From contig JARSSP010000013.1 in assembly GCA_029624675.1 (NCBI GenBank), positions 1 to 64,000 of the forward strand: 64,000 nucleotides of DNA, written 5' to 3'. Positions 62,029-64,000 of the stretch are shown piece by piece. Source of the stretch: Candidatus Contendibacter sp. (GTDB lineage: Bacteria; Pseudomonadota; Gammaproteobacteria; Competibacterales; Competibacteraceae). The number at the start of each line of letters is the position of its first letter. Positions within the stretch are counted from its first letter, which is position 1. Position numbers and translations under genes: made by a program. The notes beneath the pieces are model-generated. The model was not told where the DNA came from. It worked only from the letters and a program-made list of their open reading frames with translations, and ran no database searches.

Positions 62029-63681
62029 TCAGGGCTGGACGGAGGACGAAAAGCCGACGCCCAGCGCCGCCAGCGCCCGTTCCGCCGCCAGCACGCCGCG
62101 ATAATTGGCTTCCTCGAACACCGAGTAGCCGCTCAGGTCGGAATGGGCGAACAACACCCGATCCTGGCGATTCAGCAACCGCTGGCGGGCTTCGCCCCAG
62201 ACGAAGCCAGGGCGCGGCCGGACCATGGCGTGACCCCAGCGCATCAAATCCAGCCGGCCGACCAGTCGCCGAATGTCGGGATGCGGTTTGGAGAGATCGC
62301 GCAGGATCATCTCCGCCCACACCGCCCACGGCGTGGTCAATAACCGCTGCCGCTCCCGCGCCGGCGGGCCATCGCTGAGAGCGTGATACCAGGTAAACAC
62401 GGTCCGGTCCTGATGGGCCGCCAAGTGCTGGTGGGTGGCGACCACGTAGCCCAGCGCCTCGCTGTCGTACAGCACGTTGTCCCAACTCAACGGCGCCCCC
62501 CGGCGTTCCGTGGGAAAACCACGCAGGCTGAGATTGGCCACCAGCCAGGGCGCGTACTGAAATTCGCCGATGGCAACCGCCAACTCAGGCGACCATTCCC
62601 GAAATACCCGAGGCGCCTGAAACACCGGCGCGGCCCAGATCACGATCCGCGCCAGCCGCCGCGTCGAGCGATTTTCCCGAGGATGGTAAGCGTCCACCAA
62701 AACCGCCCGGTCCAGTTCCGACAGCCGCCAAGCGACGGCGTCGGTGATCAGATGGGCCGCCAGCCGTTCCCGCAGTTTTTTTACCAGCCAGCCGTTGCCC
62801 TCCGGCCAGGTCAGCACGTCGTCGCCGTCGGCGTCGCGGGCCAGGGCGTCGCGGCTGGCGAAGTAGTGAATCCCCATCCAGGCCGAGGTTTCGTCGGACC
62901 GACAGCCGTAGTCGTCGCGGCAGGCATAGTTGACATACCAGTGCAACGGTTCGGAATCCAGCCTGTGTTGCCGCAGGAAGTCCCGCATGGACAGCCGGTC
63001 CAGCGCCAGCAGGTCGGGATCGCGGGCGCTGAGGTCGCCGGGAATGGCGAACGCCTTGCGTCCCTCCATCCCACGCCGCCGTTGAAAATCCTCCATCAAA
63101 TCCTGAAAGCGGCGGTATTGGTCAAGATCCCGTTGCCGAACGCCGACCTGTGGCCATAGTCCCTCGTGCCAGGCGCCATGGGCGTACAGCCGCTCCTGGG
63201 GCGCGAAGTTGATGACGCGCTCGTCGTAAATCGGTTCGGCAGCGTAAGGATCGCCGCGCAATACGCCAAAATCCGCCAGCAATTCCCGCACCGCGCGGGA
63301 TTCCTGGGTGGGAAAGGGCAGGTAATGGGCGCCCCACGGATAAGCTGTAATGGAATTTTGACCGCTCCGGGCGTTGCCGCCGATTTCCGGTTCCAGTTCC
63401 AGAATCACGAAATCGGTAAAGCCGGCCTTTTGCAACTTCCAGCCGGCGGACAGGCCAGCGATGCCGCCGCCGACGATGATCACCGGAGTTTTCAGCGTCT
63501 CGGTCGGTTCCGGAAAATCCAGAGTCCACAGTCGGTGACCGAGAGCGTCGGATGCACCGATGATTGCGCCTTCCGGCAGGGATGGTGTGTCGGCGGAATG
63601 GGTTCGCCGCCAAGCGTAGATCCCGCCGACGGTCGCGGTGGCGGCGGTTCCCAGCGCGAGCAGGAATCGGCGACGGTTCAT
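62029..63681 (-). CDS. Tat-exported FAD-dependent oxidoreductase (amine-oxidase-like)
   Basis: A 550-residue flavoenzyme. The N terminus is a twin-arginine signal (MNRRRFLLALGTAATATVGG). The FAD-binding Rossmann motif IIVGGGIAGLSAGWKL is at about residue 70, with ILELEPEIGGNARSG following, as in the amine oxidase and phytoene desaturase group. The C-terminal FAD-contact block is VLFAHSDLSGYSVFEEANYRG. Substrate cannot be deduced. Periplasmic location follows from the signal. Confidence 0.85.
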   Translation of the reverse strand: MNRRRFLLALGTAATATVGGIYAWRRTHSADTPSLPEGAIIGASDALGHRLWTLDFPEPTETLKTPVIIVGGGIAGLSAGWKLQKAGFTDFVILELEPEIGGNARSGQNSITAYPWGAHYLPFPTQESRAVRELLADFGVLRGDPYAAEPIYDERVINFAPQERLYAHGAWHEGLWPQVGVRQRDLDQYRRFQDLMEDFQRRRGMEGRKAFAIPGDLSARDPDLLALDRLSMRDFLRQHRLDSEPLHWYVNYACRDDYGCRSDETSAWMGIHYFASRDALARDADGDDVLTWPEGNGWLVKKLRERLAAHLITDAVAWRLSELDRAVLVDAYHPRENRSTRRLARIVIWAAPVFQAPRVFREWSPELAVAIGEFQYAPWLVANLSLRGFPTERRGAPLSWDNVLYDSEALGYVVATHQHLAAHQDRTVFTWYHALSDGPPARERQRLLTTPWAVWAEMILRDLSKPHPDIRRLVGRLDLMRWGHAMVRPRPGFVWGEARQRLLNRQDRVLFAHSDLSGYSVFEEANYRGVLAAERALAALGVGFSSSVQP

Positions 63682-63741
63682 GAAGACGTCGGAGCGTCCG
63701 GCATGATCGAGGTCATCCCGCGAGAAGTTGGGCGGTAAGCC

Positions 63742-64000
63742 CTAAGCGCGGGCCGGCGTCAGCCAGGCGGTGGCGAAAGCCTCGGCCGGCAGTGGGCGGC
63801 TGAACAAATAACCCTGGGCCAAATCGCAGCCCTGTTCCAGCAGCAGGCGGCGCTGATCCTCGGTTTCCACCCCCTCGGCGACCACCGCCAGTTCCAGGTG
63901 ATGGCCCAGCGCGACGATGGTGGCGGCGATGGCGCGGTCGTCGGGATTGGCTACCAGATCGCGCACGAACCCCTGGTCGATCTTCAACGCGGTCAGCGGC
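63742..64000 (-). CDS. EAL-domain cyclic-di-GMP phosphodiesterase, C-terminal part (runs off the window)
   Basis: The 3' end of a gene whose start lies beyond the window. LKIDQGFVRDL, then VVAEGVETEDQRRLL, and QGYLFSRPLPAEAF are the conserved end of the EAL domain: metal-binding Asp in KIDQ, catalytic VAEGVE Glu, and QGYLF. These residues predict active c-di-GMP hydrolysis. Upstream domains are not visible. Confidence 0.9.
   Translation of the reverse strand, partial: PLTALKIDQGFVRDLVANPDDRAIAATIVALGHHLELAVVAEGVETEDQRRLLLEQGCDLAQGYLFSRPLPAEAFATAWLTPARA

Overview
The window is GC-rich, dense bacterial chromosome or genome-bin sequence. The gene families point to a gammaproteobacterium: an Slp-type lipoprotein, OpgD, a RatA-like protein, HdeA/B, an RND pump, type III-A CRISPR-Cas with a CARF-RelE effector, and type I Zorya. 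The mixture resembles Competibacter-like or purple-sulfur-like lineages, but this placement is an inference and no rRNA marker is present. I saw no rRNA or tRNA gene.

Layout. 1-8.4 kb is mostly housekeeping: a cobalamin riboswitch with bluB, a murI-crcB-DUF190 group, an HdeA/B-like protein, a PqaA-like secreted hydrolase, an acyl-CoA ligase, an alpha/beta hydrolase and an Slp-like lipoprotein. 8.4-19.8 kb is a rearranged defence island. A decayed IS3 end, the tail of an Rpn nuclease gene and a truncated SPFH-GYF gene lie to the left of a complete type I Zorya operon (zorABCD). Intact Rpn and SPFH-GYF genes lie to its right, so the island is bracketed by a duplication. 18.7-22.1 kb is an xpaC-telA-SPFH membrane or stress cluster. 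22.2-24.6 kb has opgD coupled to an enoyl-CoA hydratase. 24.7-26.1 kb is an IS200-type element interrupted by a degraded IS3-family element with visible 3-bp target duplications.

26.4-31.7 kb carries a Cache-HAMP sensor, a small repeat-containing protein, an LCIB-like putative carbonic anhydrase, an alpha/beta hydrolase and an HEXXH protein. 32.1-36.1 kb is one very large NACHT/STAND-like NTPase with a C-terminal PD-(D/E)XK nuclease-like domain. It lies between an intact GH13 amylase gene and an 81-bp remnant of a second amylase 3' end. 38.4-44.2 kb has a RatA-like protein, two small unknowns and an RND efflux pair.

44.2-58.9 kb is a type III-A CRISPR-Cas locus on the minus strand. In transcription order it reads cas2, cas1, a divergent cas1 homologue, a second cas2, a Uma2-family gene, leader, a 27-repeat array, a truncated cas6, a NE0113-family CARF protein, cas10, csm2, csm3, csm4, csm5, a CARF-RelE effector, a second Uma2-family gene and csx16. 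Cas10 keeps the GGDD cyclase motif but the HD dyad reads QD, so the locus looks built for cyclic-oligoadenylate signalling. cas6 survives only as its C-terminal end, cut off at the array. 59-64 kb holds a VIT/VWA protein with a MerR regulator, a Tat-exported FAD oxidoreductase and the end of an EAL-domain gene.

Three separate defence modules therefore share the window: Zorya, the NTPase-nuclease and type III CRISPR. The best candidates for something undescribed are the NTPase-nuclease protein and the doubled adaptation module with its divergent Cas1.
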